Positions 45,601 through 53,131 of a stretch of DNA of 64,000 nucleotides are shown piece after piece (position 1 is the first letter of the stretch; every line of letters starts with the position of its first letter). Origin of the DNA: an uncultured Fibrobacter sp. (GTDB lineage Bacteria > Fibrobacterota > Fibrobacteria > Fibrobacterales > Fibrobacteraceae); assembly GCF_947305105.1 (NCBI RefSeq), contig NZ_CAMZCS010000013.1:1-64000 (forward strand). Reading direction: 5' to 3'. A program made the translations under genes and the position numbers. Below the pieces are notes generated by a model, which did no database searches, was not told where the DNA came from, and saw only the letters and a list, made by a program, of their open reading frames with translations.

Positions 45601-46563
45601 TCGTTCCAGACGGGGACCAGCATCATGTTGCCGTTCTGGGATATCGGCGTGACTGGCGATTTGCAATGGAAGGAAGAATTCTCCCAGGCGCGTGAGTACC
45701 CGCTGTATATCGACACGACCACGGTCTGGCCGAAGATTGGAGTCGCTGTCAACGTGCCGAACTTCTCGCAGCGAGTTTCGTTCTTGAACGGTTTCCGTAG
45801 CGTTTCGGCGAACAGCCGCCTTGACTACACCTATGTTACCACAGTTCGCCCGTTCCAGAGCGCCGAAGATTCTTGGGGCACGGAATGGAACTTCAACCCG
45901 CTTATCCGTTTGAGCTTCCTCACGCAGAAGAACATTCGCATCGAGAACTCTGTCCGCTTAAAGATTACCGATGTCGACCGCCGACCGAAACAGGAAGTCA
46001 TCGGTATCACGAGCTGGCCGGATTCTGCTGGGCATGGGATCGACACCTCGAAGTACTTCTGGGAAACCCCGTGGATCCACACCTCGCTGTATAACGACTT
46101 CGATATCAACGTGGGCGACGATTTCTCCGTTTCTTACCCGCTCAAGACGAAGCGCGGGTTCCAGTTGTGGAAATGGTATTTCAAGTTGGATAACGACATC
46201 GACCTCAAGTTTACTGCCGGCTACGATTACAAGAAGAGCATCCGCAAACAATACGATCCTGATCCAGATTACGACATGTGGAACAAGGAAAGCGGGACCG
46301 ACGGAATCTTTAGACAGTGGAAATTTGATGTCGACGAGCCATACACAGTGTATAATCCGAAACTTTCGCTTACCGATCGTACCGTACCTTCGCGCACGCA
46401 CGAATGGTTTGTTCGCCCGAGTGCCGGTTACCAGTTCAACAAGATTGCTTCCATGAGCAGTTATATTGAATACAGGCAAATTCACGAAAAATTGGACGAC
46501 GAAACCGCCCATTTACGCCAAATTCTGCAGTTCGAAATCGCCTTGATGCTTAGGTTCAACTAA
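39697..46563 (+). CDS. sprA: SprA-like type 9 secretion translocon protein
   Basis: 2288 residues, close to SprA of Bacteroidota. A basic start and hydrophobic stretch (GLAGALIAVGFAYAQA) form the signal peptide. Typical SprA features follow: the early plug-like motif LMLQGTMDIRLKGYGE, then YILQRVEAGTTSLTLSGTEL with LFGIKADWKLGDW, and VEDFESTASGLVFP later. The rest is a huge strand-rich sequence that should form a very large outer-membrane barrel. SprA is the export channel of the type 9 system. The start is a TTG with no clear ribosome site; a second TTG three codons on is possible and there is no ATG before the signal peptide. No other T9SS gene was recognised here. Confidence 0.85.
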   Translation: MRSLIFKRRLHKAFLNGLAGALIAVGFAYAQAASAPESQSSDTDPAEAQPDPAETEWQPSINYIDLPPSAAPLDNLLPFNGVGANPSLMNTNKGRVFSHDIDIATRELDVSEKRVNSISRDTTTLWTAHYPELADYVSDMYDVGRRRLWLNGLVGQPNDGYEAPETGSVFDITIPVNMPAWMRDFGLDKPKLMLQGTMDIRLKGYGEKDDAQGSDNTSLWPSPSLSYDPSFMVKGKIGPYITVEINNVESGLGVKNQVRVVYEESYKDEFEDYILQRVEAGTTSLTLSGTELTGYSEQHQGLFGIKADWKLGDWRLTTIASQDGGSQESYSINASESTTEFQILDKQFLAYRYYFLNHDARNAYINSAIAGRTVSNYPAKDLKLYKRISSNAKDVIDSMIVVYTTPDGKRIEKTVMRMAEIPKEDFDYDSKTGILKVSGANRNTLIAASWSDDGTGRKGGDTKIRDGSKVVLIQWDATLPELTDIDKLMLRNVYSVGISDASSSSFILRMKNKSGVTNSFLKDLGVADESTGTPLVNDATIFKKDASGNYTGEMWLPCKPLSKYKGQKNAAELARANCLEPLRNLDSSAAMSQLYTLPVYNLNRYTSRFYFESVGKRRNSTISVRDPNSSYSVSAGSCMDISPGSEKLTAGSTVLVRDVDYEVNYELGQIELLSERALDPNKEIKVTFECEPLFEIDNKLLLGARAELPLERYGFGSGSVFGLTALYKSQSTTAKTPTLGNEPYNSFLWGMNLRLQDTISALTSLVNMIPLIETQAVSNWRFEAEFASSRHNANTSEANAALVEDFESTASGLVFPMSRLSWYPASPPGGVSTNPSTYIENLDYRHKGEFIWHSNSTELYKYIYPNVGNSDVDNQHLTVLKMTLRANDNLMGNSWGGIMRPNSSYYQDLSDLKYIEIVARGNVGSIYIDLGLVSEDISINGRAPNGQYNGENEIGTTTALHDMGLDGVTGSDEADSLTKWVCRGPSASDCEDKTPKADAATTDIARDNYSDKYDDDSDPPVNINGTENNSGERKYDTEDINRNGTLDQDINFVRYRIDLSDTTSPYIEKLRNGWRKWTIPLSQYDTIVSPMAADYLSILAGAQYTRLWLGNLNPGVAESKVQIVSMGVLGNSWEETTVADRYVTSTSENSQVVEVNGVETIVTEQVASRDTNYIEVSTINNRENSNTYFKSPNIKTERDTETNAPLKETSLQLKYKNMYAGQEVGVTRIFETDKKDFSMYKSLKMEIHYETKADHVPIRFALQFGEGSLEGSNDYYEWSFRPVKLEEHCGGRPQDCHEQNWLDNAFSMDIMDFSQMKRGRRPPFLEPIEKDLGGDREEHLRLVGNPSITNIDWVRFVIIADSSASPDDLEGTFWINDLRLSDMDTEWGYAARVGGQVDFADFVSVSGAVRYQDGDFATLSTSGGSPKPKLSDAATQLDVSGDINFALNKFLNDSLGFHIPLSLGYASSTKRPYMKPTDDMILDKSSFSDITGDMFQNDLSVTSNKEEQKLRDEGKSKGYESYTRDKTLGLSYSKDYKANESAIGEVLSQVLLERPAWSYSYHETEARATTSADSTYSYHTIIEYKLGTFSLFKLTPFGGLARYGWASDFSKIEFEPWPQTFDVTLFDLSYIRYVDQDRDPDFVEPQVDKVVTYTTDLSHKLNMRWNIFNFLSTSYSLNVRRDMYGGGDREAFVKENFFSPDDGGLFASDVVFDYDHTDRKVYVSKDSTVIIPYDTIPRVDADGKPLAIDMQNPDSYEIRYDTTAFYKVDSVGTREYGKSYGILRNERSRTQQFRVNFNPNIIPFIPFTTSFSSDFNQQKTIPDEYDIYDETNVEKNYWTISQTNRFDFNPTFRILDFVKSFGKTNPVARGMETIRWREIRFNWTATTNTLGENFTLAQLYEEQGVTPFQYYLYGLGIGNGYRNRGLWNIVSGDMGLDHRDDFRDFAEYRNRHVDTLVYQGNFRHSVSRSFQTGTSIMLPFWDIGVTGDLQWKEEFSQAREYPLYIDTTTVWPKIGVAVNVPNFSQRVSFLNGFRSVSANSRLDYTYVTTVRPFQSAEDSWGTEWNFNPLIRLSFLTQKNIRIENSVRLKITDVDRRPKQEVIGITSWPDSAGHGIDTSKYFWETPWIHTSLYNDFDINVGDDFSVSYPLKTKRGFQLWKWYFKLDNDIDLKFTAGYDYKKSIRKQYDPDPDYDMWNKESGTDGIFRQWKFDVDEPYTVYNPKLSLTDRTVPSRTHEWFVRPSAGYQFNKIASMSSYIEYRQIHEKLDDETAHLRQILQFEIALMLRFN

Positions 46564-46603
46564 TTTTCCCGATTCCGGTTTTCCGGGAAAGGATAAATTA
46601 TTC

Positions 46604-46609
46604 TATAAT
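46604..46609 (+). promoter_or_regulatory. Possible -10 box before the heparinase-family gene
   Basis: TTCTATAATG contains TATAAT 37 bases before the ATG at 46646. A hairpin made by TTTCCCG and CGGGAAA lies just before it (46564-46590), without a T tract. No good -35 box is seen. Confidence 0.4.
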
Positions 46610-46645
46610 GACGTTATAAGTTCATTATCCTGGAGCGTCAAGACA

Positions 46646-48499
46646 ATGCAAATATTTTCGGCAGGGGATTATCTGTACCGCATTCGACGGTTTGTGCGGA
46701 GCCATCTTTTCGACAGGCTTGCGCAGGACGATTACGAAGTTGCACTCCCTATACCGGATTGCAGTATCATCGATACTGAAGATGCCCATCTGTATTATCC
46801 GATTTTCAAATCGGAAATCGATATCAACAAGGAAATCGATTGGCATCTAGACTTGTCGACAGGCAAACGCTTCCCGGCAAGGTTTGCTTACGATATCGAT
46901 ATTCGCAGTGGTTTCTTTGGCAGCGTGAAATATGTGTGGGAAGTGAACCGGATGCAGTTCCTGTTGCATCTCGCTTTTGTGTACAGGGCTTGCGGCGACC
47001 TGAAATGGCTCGTGTTGTTCTGCCATTATATCGCCACCTGGAGGGAAGATAACCCCTACATGGAAGGCGTGAATTGGTACAGCAATGTCGAAGTGAACTT
47101 GCGACTGATATGCTGGTATTTCTGTTGGCAGATACTGAATGTGGACGACTTGCGGAAGCACAATAGTGCCATAGACGAGTTTATCGGGGATGCGTGGATG
47201 CAGATGATCTGCGAACATGCAGAATACTCGTACGTACATCCGTCTCTCCATTTTTCGGCGAACAACCATAGGGTTGCAGAACTTGTCGGGCTGTTTGTGG
47301 CTGCTGCGGGCTGGAAGATTCCACACAAAAAATCGCGGCTCGCTTACGCGAAGAAGGGGCTGGAAAAAGAAATCCTCTTGCAGAACACTCCAGAGGGCGT
47401 GAACCGCGAAGAAGCTGCGGAATACATCCAGTATGTCAATGAACTCTTCTTGGTTGCGGCCATTGTGGGCAAGCGTGCCGATAGCGAATTTTCCAAGGCT
47501 TACGACGAACGCCTGCATGCCATGGCGAACTACATGAACGCATTTGTCGATAGCCACTACAACTATCCTATGTACGGTGACGGTGACGACCGGTATGTGT
47601 TGCGGCCAGATGCGGGCGGGCATTTCAATAATTTCAAGTCGCTGCTTGTTTCTTTTGCCACCTATTTTGGCGATGCCTCGTTTAAGCGCGAAGGCCTTGT
47701 CTGGGACGAGAAAAACAGTATCCTTTTCGGGGAAGAGGGCAAGAAAAAATTTGAGTCGCTTCCCTGCACGCCGCTCCAAGACGGAAACAGGTTCTTTGCG
47801 CAAAGCGGCCACTTCGTATTTAGGAAGTTGGAGCAGGATCACGAAACCTATATGCATTTTGATGCTGCTCCGCTTGGCTACTTGAGCATTGCGGCGCATG
47901 GGCATGCCGATGCGTTGTCGTTTATCTTGCATGTAGACGGGCACCCTGTCATTGTGGATCCGGGAACGTACTCCTGCTATATGGATAAGAACCTTCGCGA
48001 TTATTTTGTGAGTACGTTAGCCCATAATACCATTTGCGTGAACGGTAAAAACCAGGCAGAGCAGATTGGGCGTACGATGTGGCAGAATCATTACAAGGTG
48101 AATGTCATCTCGTGCGATGAAACTGCGGGCGAGGTGACTGCTTCCCATGACGGTTATGCACCCGAGGGCGTAATACACACGCGCCAAGTCCGGTACGACC
48201 GTGAAAGTGACGAATTTACAATCACAGATTCCTTGCTGTGCGCGAAAAATGCCGTTTTAGAAATCCCGTTCCACTTGCATCCGGATGCCTCTGTGGAATT
48301 GCGCGGATCGACGGCTGAAATTTCTGTGCCGGGTTGCCGCCGCGTGGTCCTTGAACTGGATTCAAAACTCTCTTACTCCGTCCGCGACGATGGTTGGTAT
48401 TCCGAACACTTTGACGATAAAGTACCGACAAAGTTCCTTTATGCCAAAATCGAATGTAGCGGCAATACCGATTTTGTGACCAAGGTAAAAATCATCTAG
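46646..48499 (+). CDS. Heparinase II/III-family (alginate lyase-like) protein
   Basis: 617 residues, without a signal peptide. The N-terminal two thirds are the helical toroid typical of the family: NWYSNVEVNLRLICWYFCW and SLHFSANNHRVAELVGLFVA are strongly conserved blocks. The C-terminal heparinase II/III domain has AAHGHADALSFILHVDGHPV with its metal-site His, and DPGTYSCY. Such proteins cleave uronic-acid polysaccharides or act in capsule and exopolysaccharide handling. No glycosyltransferase or capsule gene is next to it, and the substrate is unknown. Without a signal peptide it may be cytoplasmic or the start may need revision. Confidence 0.85.
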   Translation: MQIFSAGDYLYRIRRFVRSHLFDRLAQDDYEVALPIPDCSIIDTEDAHLYYPIFKSEIDINKEIDWHLDLSTGKRFPARFAYDIDIRSGFFGSVKYVWEVNRMQFLLHLAFVYRACGDLKWLVLFCHYIATWREDNPYMEGVNWYSNVEVNLRLICWYFCWQILNVDDLRKHNSAIDEFIGDAWMQMICEHAEYSYVHPSLHFSANNHRVAELVGLFVAAAGWKIPHKKSRLAYAKKGLEKEILLQNTPEGVNREEAAEYIQYVNELFLVAAIVGKRADSEFSKAYDERLHAMANYMNAFVDSHYNYPMYGDGDDRYVLRPDAGGHFNNFKSLLVSFATYFGDASFKREGLVWDEKNSILFGEEGKKKFESLPCTPLQDGNRFFAQSGHFVFRKLEQDHETYMHFDAAPLGYLSIAAHGHADALSFILHVDGHPVIVDPGTYSCYMDKNLRDYFVSTLAHNTICVNGKNQAEQIGRTMWQNHYKVNVISCDETAGEVTASHDGYAPEGVIHTRQVRYDRESDEFTITDSLLCAKNAVLEIPFHLHPDASVELRGSTAEISVPGCRRVVLELDSKLSYSVRDDGWYSEHFDDKVPTKFLYAKIECSGNTDFVTKVKII

Positions 48500-48573
48500 A
48501 ACATTTGTTCCTGATAAATCTCGTTATTCTGAACAAAAAAAATTACATTCGCCTGCGGTGAATGACTTTATGT

Positions 48574-48579
48574 TATATT
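48574..48579 (+). promoter_or_regulatory. Possible -10 box before the tandem envelope genes
   Basis: TGTTATATTTAC holds TATATT about 41 bases before the ATG at 48620. The ribosome site GTGGAG lies at the usual distance. The -35 box is weak. Confidence 0.3.
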
Positions 48580-48619
48580 TACAACGGGGTATGGGAAACC
48601 TAAACGATGTGGAGTTTTT

Positions 48620-50185
48620 ATGCCGTTGTCTCTGGGGTTGAAGATTGCCTTGCTTGTGGCCTTTTTCGCAGGCAGTCTTATGGCTGAAACGTTGTCTTTG
48701 GATAACCTCGATTGTCCCGAGAACGAATACTATTATGCTGCGAGGAAACGAACCGCTCTAAAGATGTTCCAGTATTGCCAGAAGAAAAAGCCTTCTTCGT
48801 TTACGTTTTCGGTTGGATTGTGGATCGGAGGCTTCAGGGTGGTGGATGTACCGGTCTATCAGAAGGACACGGATTCCTACGAAGACGATACGCAGGGCAT
48901 GCCGTTCGAACGGCCAGAAGTGAAAAAGCTTGAAAAAGACGAGTGCCTGAATCAATATACGATGTATGTGGATACGCTTGCGGCGTGCCTTTCTAAAACG
49001 TTCCCGCAAAAGAGCCTATTCTCAAGGGAAGAACTTTCTGCTTATTTTGTTGTCGGAGAGGCTGTCGGGCCTTTCTGGGAAATGATTGATAAGTATGGGC
49101 AGGAAAATTCACCGATGCTTAACGAAAACGTTGTTGACCGTTATAATGAAAAAGACGAAACATTTCTTGCATGGCTTATGGATGAAACCCGTTTTGTCGG
49201 ACGTATGTCCGCCTTGCCGATTACGCGCGAAGATAAAGATGTCGCTTTGCTCTATTTCCGGTATTTGAAAATGAAATACGACCGTAAATACTGCGTTGCT
49301 CAATCGGAGGGATATTCGGAATGCAGAAAGAAAATTTGGGTTGAAAGGCAAAGGTCGGCTTTCTTCGAGAAATATCCGGACTCGCGCCATCGGGCATTTA
49401 TCAAGAAGGAAATGGTGTTCGAAGAGCTTACTCCAGAAGAAGAGGAAAATGCAAAGCGTTACGATGCGGCAATGATGGAATCGAATAGGATTGTCGAAGG
49501 GGAGTACGATGAATTCGTGAGAAGAATGAAAGAACGACGTGAAGATATTAAGGAAGAGAAGGAAATTGCGGCAGAAAAATTCCAGTGGGGTATCTCTGCT
49601 TTTGGGGCGTATGGTCCTCTATTATGGGCTCCTTGTAGTGATTATGACGATCAGTACGATGTTTCTGCCTTGGCGACGCTCGGCTCTAAGTTCCAATATC
49701 GTTGGTTCGCCGCTCAATTCCAGTACGACATCTCTTTTGGAGACAACGCTCATGGCGATGTCGTGTCGTATAAGGGATTTTCTGTTATGGCTGGAGTCTC
49801 TGCGGGTGCGTACAAGGTGTTTGTGGCGGATCTCCTTTTAGGCGTTTCGGTCGTTGATGCTTATCCTGTTGAGGAAAAACTGCATACCATAAAAAATACG
49901 GTTGGATTTGCGGGAGCCTTTCAGTTGAATTACTTTATTCCGATAACAAAATCCTTGGATATTTTTCCGCATGTTGAACTTTCGACTAGGCTTGCTCCGT
50001 ATTTTCAATGGAATGCTAGACAAGACAGAATCTGGGGGACGTCTGGCGATCTCATGACCACGATTAGTTTCGGTTTGGGTGTCCGTTTTTGGAAGCCGAA
50101 AACAAAGAAGTCTGCATCCGAAGAAAGACAGCAAGCTGTTGAACCGGATGAGTCGGAATATGTTGATTCGGGAGAGTTCCATTAG
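48620..50185 (+). CDS. Envelope protein, tandem paralogue A
   Basis: 521 residues. A signal peptide ends near residue 22 (LMAETLS). The N-terminal half is helical with Cys residues (LDCPENEYYY, FQYCQKKK), an EDKDVALLYFRYLKMKY block and FFEKYPDSRHRAFIKKEM. The C-terminal 200 residues are strand-rich and near the end read TISFGLGVRFWKPK, which resembles the last strand of an outer-membrane barrel; a polar tail of about 30 residues follows. I do not recognise a named family. The next gene is a clear paralogue 9 bases downstream. An outer-membrane location is inference. Confidence 0.6.
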   Translation: MPLSLGLKIALLVAFFAGSLMAETLSLDNLDCPENEYYYAARKRTALKMFQYCQKKKPSSFTFSVGLWIGGFRVVDVPVYQKDTDSYEDDTQGMPFERPEVKKLEKDECLNQYTMYVDTLAACLSKTFPQKSLFSREELSAYFVVGEAVGPFWEMIDKYGQENSPMLNENVVDRYNEKDETFLAWLMDETRFVGRMSALPITREDKDVALLYFRYLKMKYDRKYCVAQSEGYSECRKKIWVERQRSAFFEKYPDSRHRAFIKKEMVFEELTPEEEENAKRYDAAMMESNRIVEGEYDEFVRRMKERREDIKEEKEIAAEKFQWGISAFGAYGPLLWAPCSDYDDQYDVSALATLGSKFQYRWFAAQFQYDISFGDNAHGDVVSYKGFSVMAGVSAGAYKVFVADLLLGVSVVDAYPVEEKLHTIKNTVGFAGAFQLNYFIPITKSLDIFPHVELSTRLAPYFQWNARQDRIWGTSGDLMTTISFGLGVRFWKPKTKKSASEERQQAVEPDESEYVDSGEFH

Positions 50186-50194
50186 GGAGGTTTG

Positions 50195-51538
50195 ATGTCT
50201 AGACGCGTTGCTTTGTTTGTTGTTGCGTGTGCGCTTTTCCTGGCGACCGACTTGTGGGCAGCAATGTTTGTGTGCCCTAAAGACGAAAGCCAGTTTGTTC
50301 AGAAGAAACACGAAATGTTGCAAAAATTCAAGAACTGCCAGAAAGAGTATTCTGTCAACAGTGTTTCCGTTTCCACTGGAGTCCCTGGCCTCAGTGTGAA
50401 GGTTTGGGAAGGCGAATCGGGTGTTGAAGATAGGCTCCTGTGTCTTGAAGCGTATACACAAGAAATTGCCTTGGTAGAACAATGCCTCCAGGCTGTGCTG
50501 CCCGGCAAAAACTTTTTTTCCCGTGATGAATATGCGGGGCTCCTCTTGAACCGTGAACAGATGAGCGAATACTGGCAATTGATAGACCGCTATGCGACTG
50601 AAGCCCGCCCAAGGACGTTTGAATCCGTGATAGACCGCTTCGATACCAAGAACGAGGAAGTCATGTTCAAGACGTTGTCGGAAACAAGGCTTGTTGATGG
50701 CCTAAATACTATGTCGCTTTCCCGCGAAGATAAGGATGTCGCAATTCTTTATTTTCGCTATTTGATGTCGACATATAACTATGAGTTTTTCCATAAGCGG
50801 AATGACGAATGGTATTCAGGTCTCGGATGGCTGGATCAGGAGAAAAAGAATTTCCTAGAGAAATATCCTAATTCTCGACACAGGGCATTTGTGGAAAGAG
50901 AAATGATTCGTATCTATCCGACCGAAGAGGAAAAAATCGAGATGGGTACGGAAAAAGTCCGCCAGCAAATCGCCAAGAAGGCCGTATGGATGTCCCTTTC
51001 AATGTTCGGCATCGTTGGGCTTCCTTTAATGGATGGCTACGATACAGAGAATGTTGATATTCCGGCCCTGTTCTCTTTGGGCTTGAAATACCAGTTCCGT
51101 TTTTTGTCGGCTCAGTATGAATACTTCTTCTCTTGCGGCGGCAATAGCCATGACGGAGCCTTTTCCGAAAAAGGAATGGCGCTGATGCTTGGGTTCTCTG
51201 CCGGATCGTACAGGCGTTTTAATATTGATTTCCTTCTGGGTCTATCTCTCCTGGATGTGTATCCGAACAAAGAGGATCTCCCTATACAGAAGAATGCCGT
51301 ATATCCTCGGACAGCCATCCAAGGGAGCGTGTTCTTCCCTATCGCAGAATCTTGGGACATGTTCCTCCACACTCAATTTTCGCTAGGCCTCAATCCTGCG
51401 GGTAGCTATTCCCATTATCATGAGGAAGATGAAGTTGAAGTGGGTTTTATGGGCGTAGTGAGTGTCGGTATTGGTTTCCGCTTCTGGAAACCGAGGCCTG
51501 TCTCGAGCTATCCTGAAAAATACACGAAAAATTTATAA
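50195..51538 (+). CDS. Envelope protein, tandem paralogue B
   Basis: 447 residues from the ATG at 50195, which follows GGGAGG. A signal peptide ends near LWAAM. The layout matches paralogue A: Cys pair (FVCPKDESQ, FKNCQKEY), then EDKDVAILYFRYLMSTY and FLEKYPNSRHRAFVEREM, then a strand-rich half ending in VSVGIGFRFWKPR. The strong match of these blocks with diverged surrounding sequence indicates an old duplication. Family and function are unknown to me. Confidence 0.6.
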   Translation: MSRRVALFVVACALFLATDLWAAMFVCPKDESQFVQKKHEMLQKFKNCQKEYSVNSVSVSTGVPGLSVKVWEGESGVEDRLLCLEAYTQEIALVEQCLQAVLPGKNFFSRDEYAGLLLNREQMSEYWQLIDRYATEARPRTFESVIDRFDTKNEEVMFKTLSETRLVDGLNTMSLSREDKDVAILYFRYLMSTYNYEFFHKRNDEWYSGLGWLDQEKKNFLEKYPNSRHRAFVEREMIRIYPTEEEKIEMGTEKVRQQIAKKAVWMSLSMFGIVGLPLMDGYDTENVDIPALFSLGLKYQFRFLSAQYEYFFSCGGNSHDGAFSEKGMALMLGFSAGSYRRFNIDFLLGLSLLDVYPNKEDLPIQKNAVYPRTAIQGSVFFPIAESWDMFLHTQFSLGLNPAGSYSHYHEEDEVEVGFMGVVSVGIGFRFWKPRPVSSYPEKYTKNL

Positions 51539-51550
51539 AGGAAATGCTTC

Positions 51551-52165
51551 ATGAATCGGTTACTTGTCTTGTTCCTGTGTTTTGCTGCGATGCTTTTGGT
51601 GTCGTGTGGCGGCACTCGTTTGAACGTTGACCCCACATGGAACGAAAAACCGAAATCTTTGACTGTCCTCATTACAGAACCCTATGTGTCAAATACGGAT
51701 GACCTTGAAGACGACCTCCCGGAATACACCACGAAATTTGGAGAGTGGATGGCGTCGCAGTTGCAAATGGAACTGCAGTTGCGCACAGGGGTGAATGCCG
51801 AAATGAGAATCGAAAAGGATGAAAATTTTGCATTTGCCCAATTGCCTATAGGCAAAAATATGGTTGACTTCCAGCTCCCGAATCCCGAAAAGATTAAAGG
51901 CCTGCACGGGATGGTTCTTACGGTTCATCCGATTCAGTTTTGGCGTGATATGGCCCCGTGTGTAGGGCAGGGCGGTTGCTTCAATAACAAGTTCTTGATG
52001 GCCAAGGGAACCTACGTCTTTACAGATGTGGATAGCCGCCGTATTATGGGCCATGGCGTCTTTGGCGTTAGCAGCAGTTTTTCTTTTGCGATGACCAAAG
52101 GGAACTGGGAAGATGTCGTCAAGTCAATGGCGAAGGAGATTGTCGAGGATACCCCGCTGGAATAG
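51551..52165 (+). CDS. Lipoprotein downstream of the tandem envelope genes
   Basis: 204 residues. The signal peptide ends in MLLVSCGG, a clear lipobox. The mature protein has SLTVLITEPYVSNTDDLEDD and a TVHPIQFWRD region; it resembles small outer-membrane lipoproteins with an anticodon-like alpha/beta fold, but no named family is evident. It follows paralogue B by 12 bases and is probably cotranscribed with both, so the three may form one envelope complex. Confidence 0.6.
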   Translation: MNRLLVLFLCFAAMLLVSCGGTRLNVDPTWNEKPKSLTVLITEPYVSNTDDLEDDLPEYTTKFGEWMASQLQMELQLRTGVNAEMRIEKDENFAFAQLPIGKNMVDFQLPNPEKIKGLHGMVLTVHPIQFWRDMAPCVGQGGCFNNKFLMAKGTYVFTDVDSRRIMGHGVFGVSSSFSFAMTKGNWEDVVKSMAKEIVEDTPLE

Positions 52166-52171
52166 CGTTGC

Positions 52172-52942
52172 TTACCTGACAATTCCCACGTTGGATTTTT
52201 TCACGAAGCCGCGGATGGCGTCGCCCAGGCGGATTTCGACGAAGTTGCCCTGTTCCGAGAGCACTTCGAAGCTCGTACCTTCGGAAAGCGTGTTGAGTGT
52301 TTGAGACCTGTCGCTCGGGGCGCTGGTGATGTCGGCATCCTTTGCGGTGACGACTCCCGTGATTTCTGTTTCGGCGACAAACGCCTTGTAGGCGGCACTC
52401 GTGCCGATGACACCGAATATGACGGCGATAAAGAATACCGCTCCAGTGCAGGCGTTCTTCGCGCGGTCCCCGTGGACGAGGATGCGCAATACAGAGACAA
52501 TAGCAATGAGCCAGAACAGGCCGAGCAGCACAAAGAGTTGCACCTTGAGCGATAACGCATGGTGCGCCTTGAACAGCGCCGAGAGAATCGGGTTCTCCTC
52601 TTCGTCGTCCACCTTGTCCTTGGTCATGGCCTGGGCGAATTCCAAGTTGTGCATGTAGTCTTCGTCGTTGGGGCGGAGTCGTAGTGCGGTCTTGTAATTA
52701 TAGATGGCAAATCCGAGCTGGCCGTTACGGAAATAGGCGTTGCCCAGATTGTAGTAGAGGTCCGCGTTCTGGTAGCCGTTGTCGACGCAGTTCTGCCATT
52801 CGTCAATAGCGCGTTCGTATTCACCTTCGTTGTAGGCCTTTGTCCCGGCGTCGATCCCGGCACAACCCGCACTTTCCGCAAAACTAGCGACAGTACCACC
52901 AATCAGTACGATCAATGCGAATAGAAAAGATTTCAACTTCAT
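52172..52942 (-). CDS. batE: BatE-like TPR and SH3 protein
   Basis: 256 residues from the ATG at 52942, where the signal peptide MKLKSFLFALIVLIGG begins; a longer frame passes through repeat DNA and is rejected. TPR motifs follow: AYNEGEYERAIDEWQNCVD and ADLYYNLGNAYFRNGQLGFA. Two membrane helices (around FVLLGLFWLIAIVSVL and ACTGAVFFIAVIFGVIG) lead to a C-terminal SH3-like domain (TSFEVLSEQGNFVEIRLGD). This layout is typical of BatE of the Bat aerotolerance set. The gene follows batD on the same strand and faces the lipoprotein gene with only 6 bases between stops. Confidence 0.85.
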   Translation of the reverse strand: MKLKSFLFALIVLIGGTVASFAESAGCAGIDAGTKAYNEGEYERAIDEWQNCVDNGYQNADLYYNLGNAYFRNGQLGFAIYNYKTALRLRPNDEDYMHNLEFAQAMTKDKVDDEEENPILSALFKAHHALSLKVQLFVLLGLFWLIAIVSVLRILVHGDRAKNACTGAVFFIAVIFGVIGTSAAYKAFVAETEITGVVTAKDADITSAPSDRSQTLNTLSEGTSFEVLSEQGNFVEIRLGDAIRGFVKKSNVGIVR

Positions 52943-52984
52943 GTTACTACGTTCCTTCCAAATTCTATTTACTTCTTCAATCAG

Positions 52985-53131
52985 GTTCGAGGCCCGAGCT
53001 GTGAGGTCATCGATGACCGGCGGAGATTGCTTCCGCCACGCTTCGCTCGCGGCAGGCTCTGGCAATCGCCCCTCGCAATGACAAAACCTAACCACCAACC
53101 ACTTCCTACTTCCTACTGTCTACTTCCTACT
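52985..53131. repeat. Dispersed intergenic repeat between batE and batD
   Basis: Two elements lie side by side. One reads GGAGATTGCTTCCGCCACGC and ends in CTCGCAATGACAAA, a kind of short repeat scattered in many genomes. The other is ACCACCAACCACTTCCTACT followed by more CTTCCTA and CTACTGT units, and it recurs at 59919-59975. The end of batD (GSRK and its stop) lies inside the second element. Confidence 0.7.

Noticed and set aside
52943-53098. N-terminal extension of BatE
   Set aside because: The added residues are encoded by dispersed repeat DNA, and the proper signal peptide with its own ATG starts at 52942.
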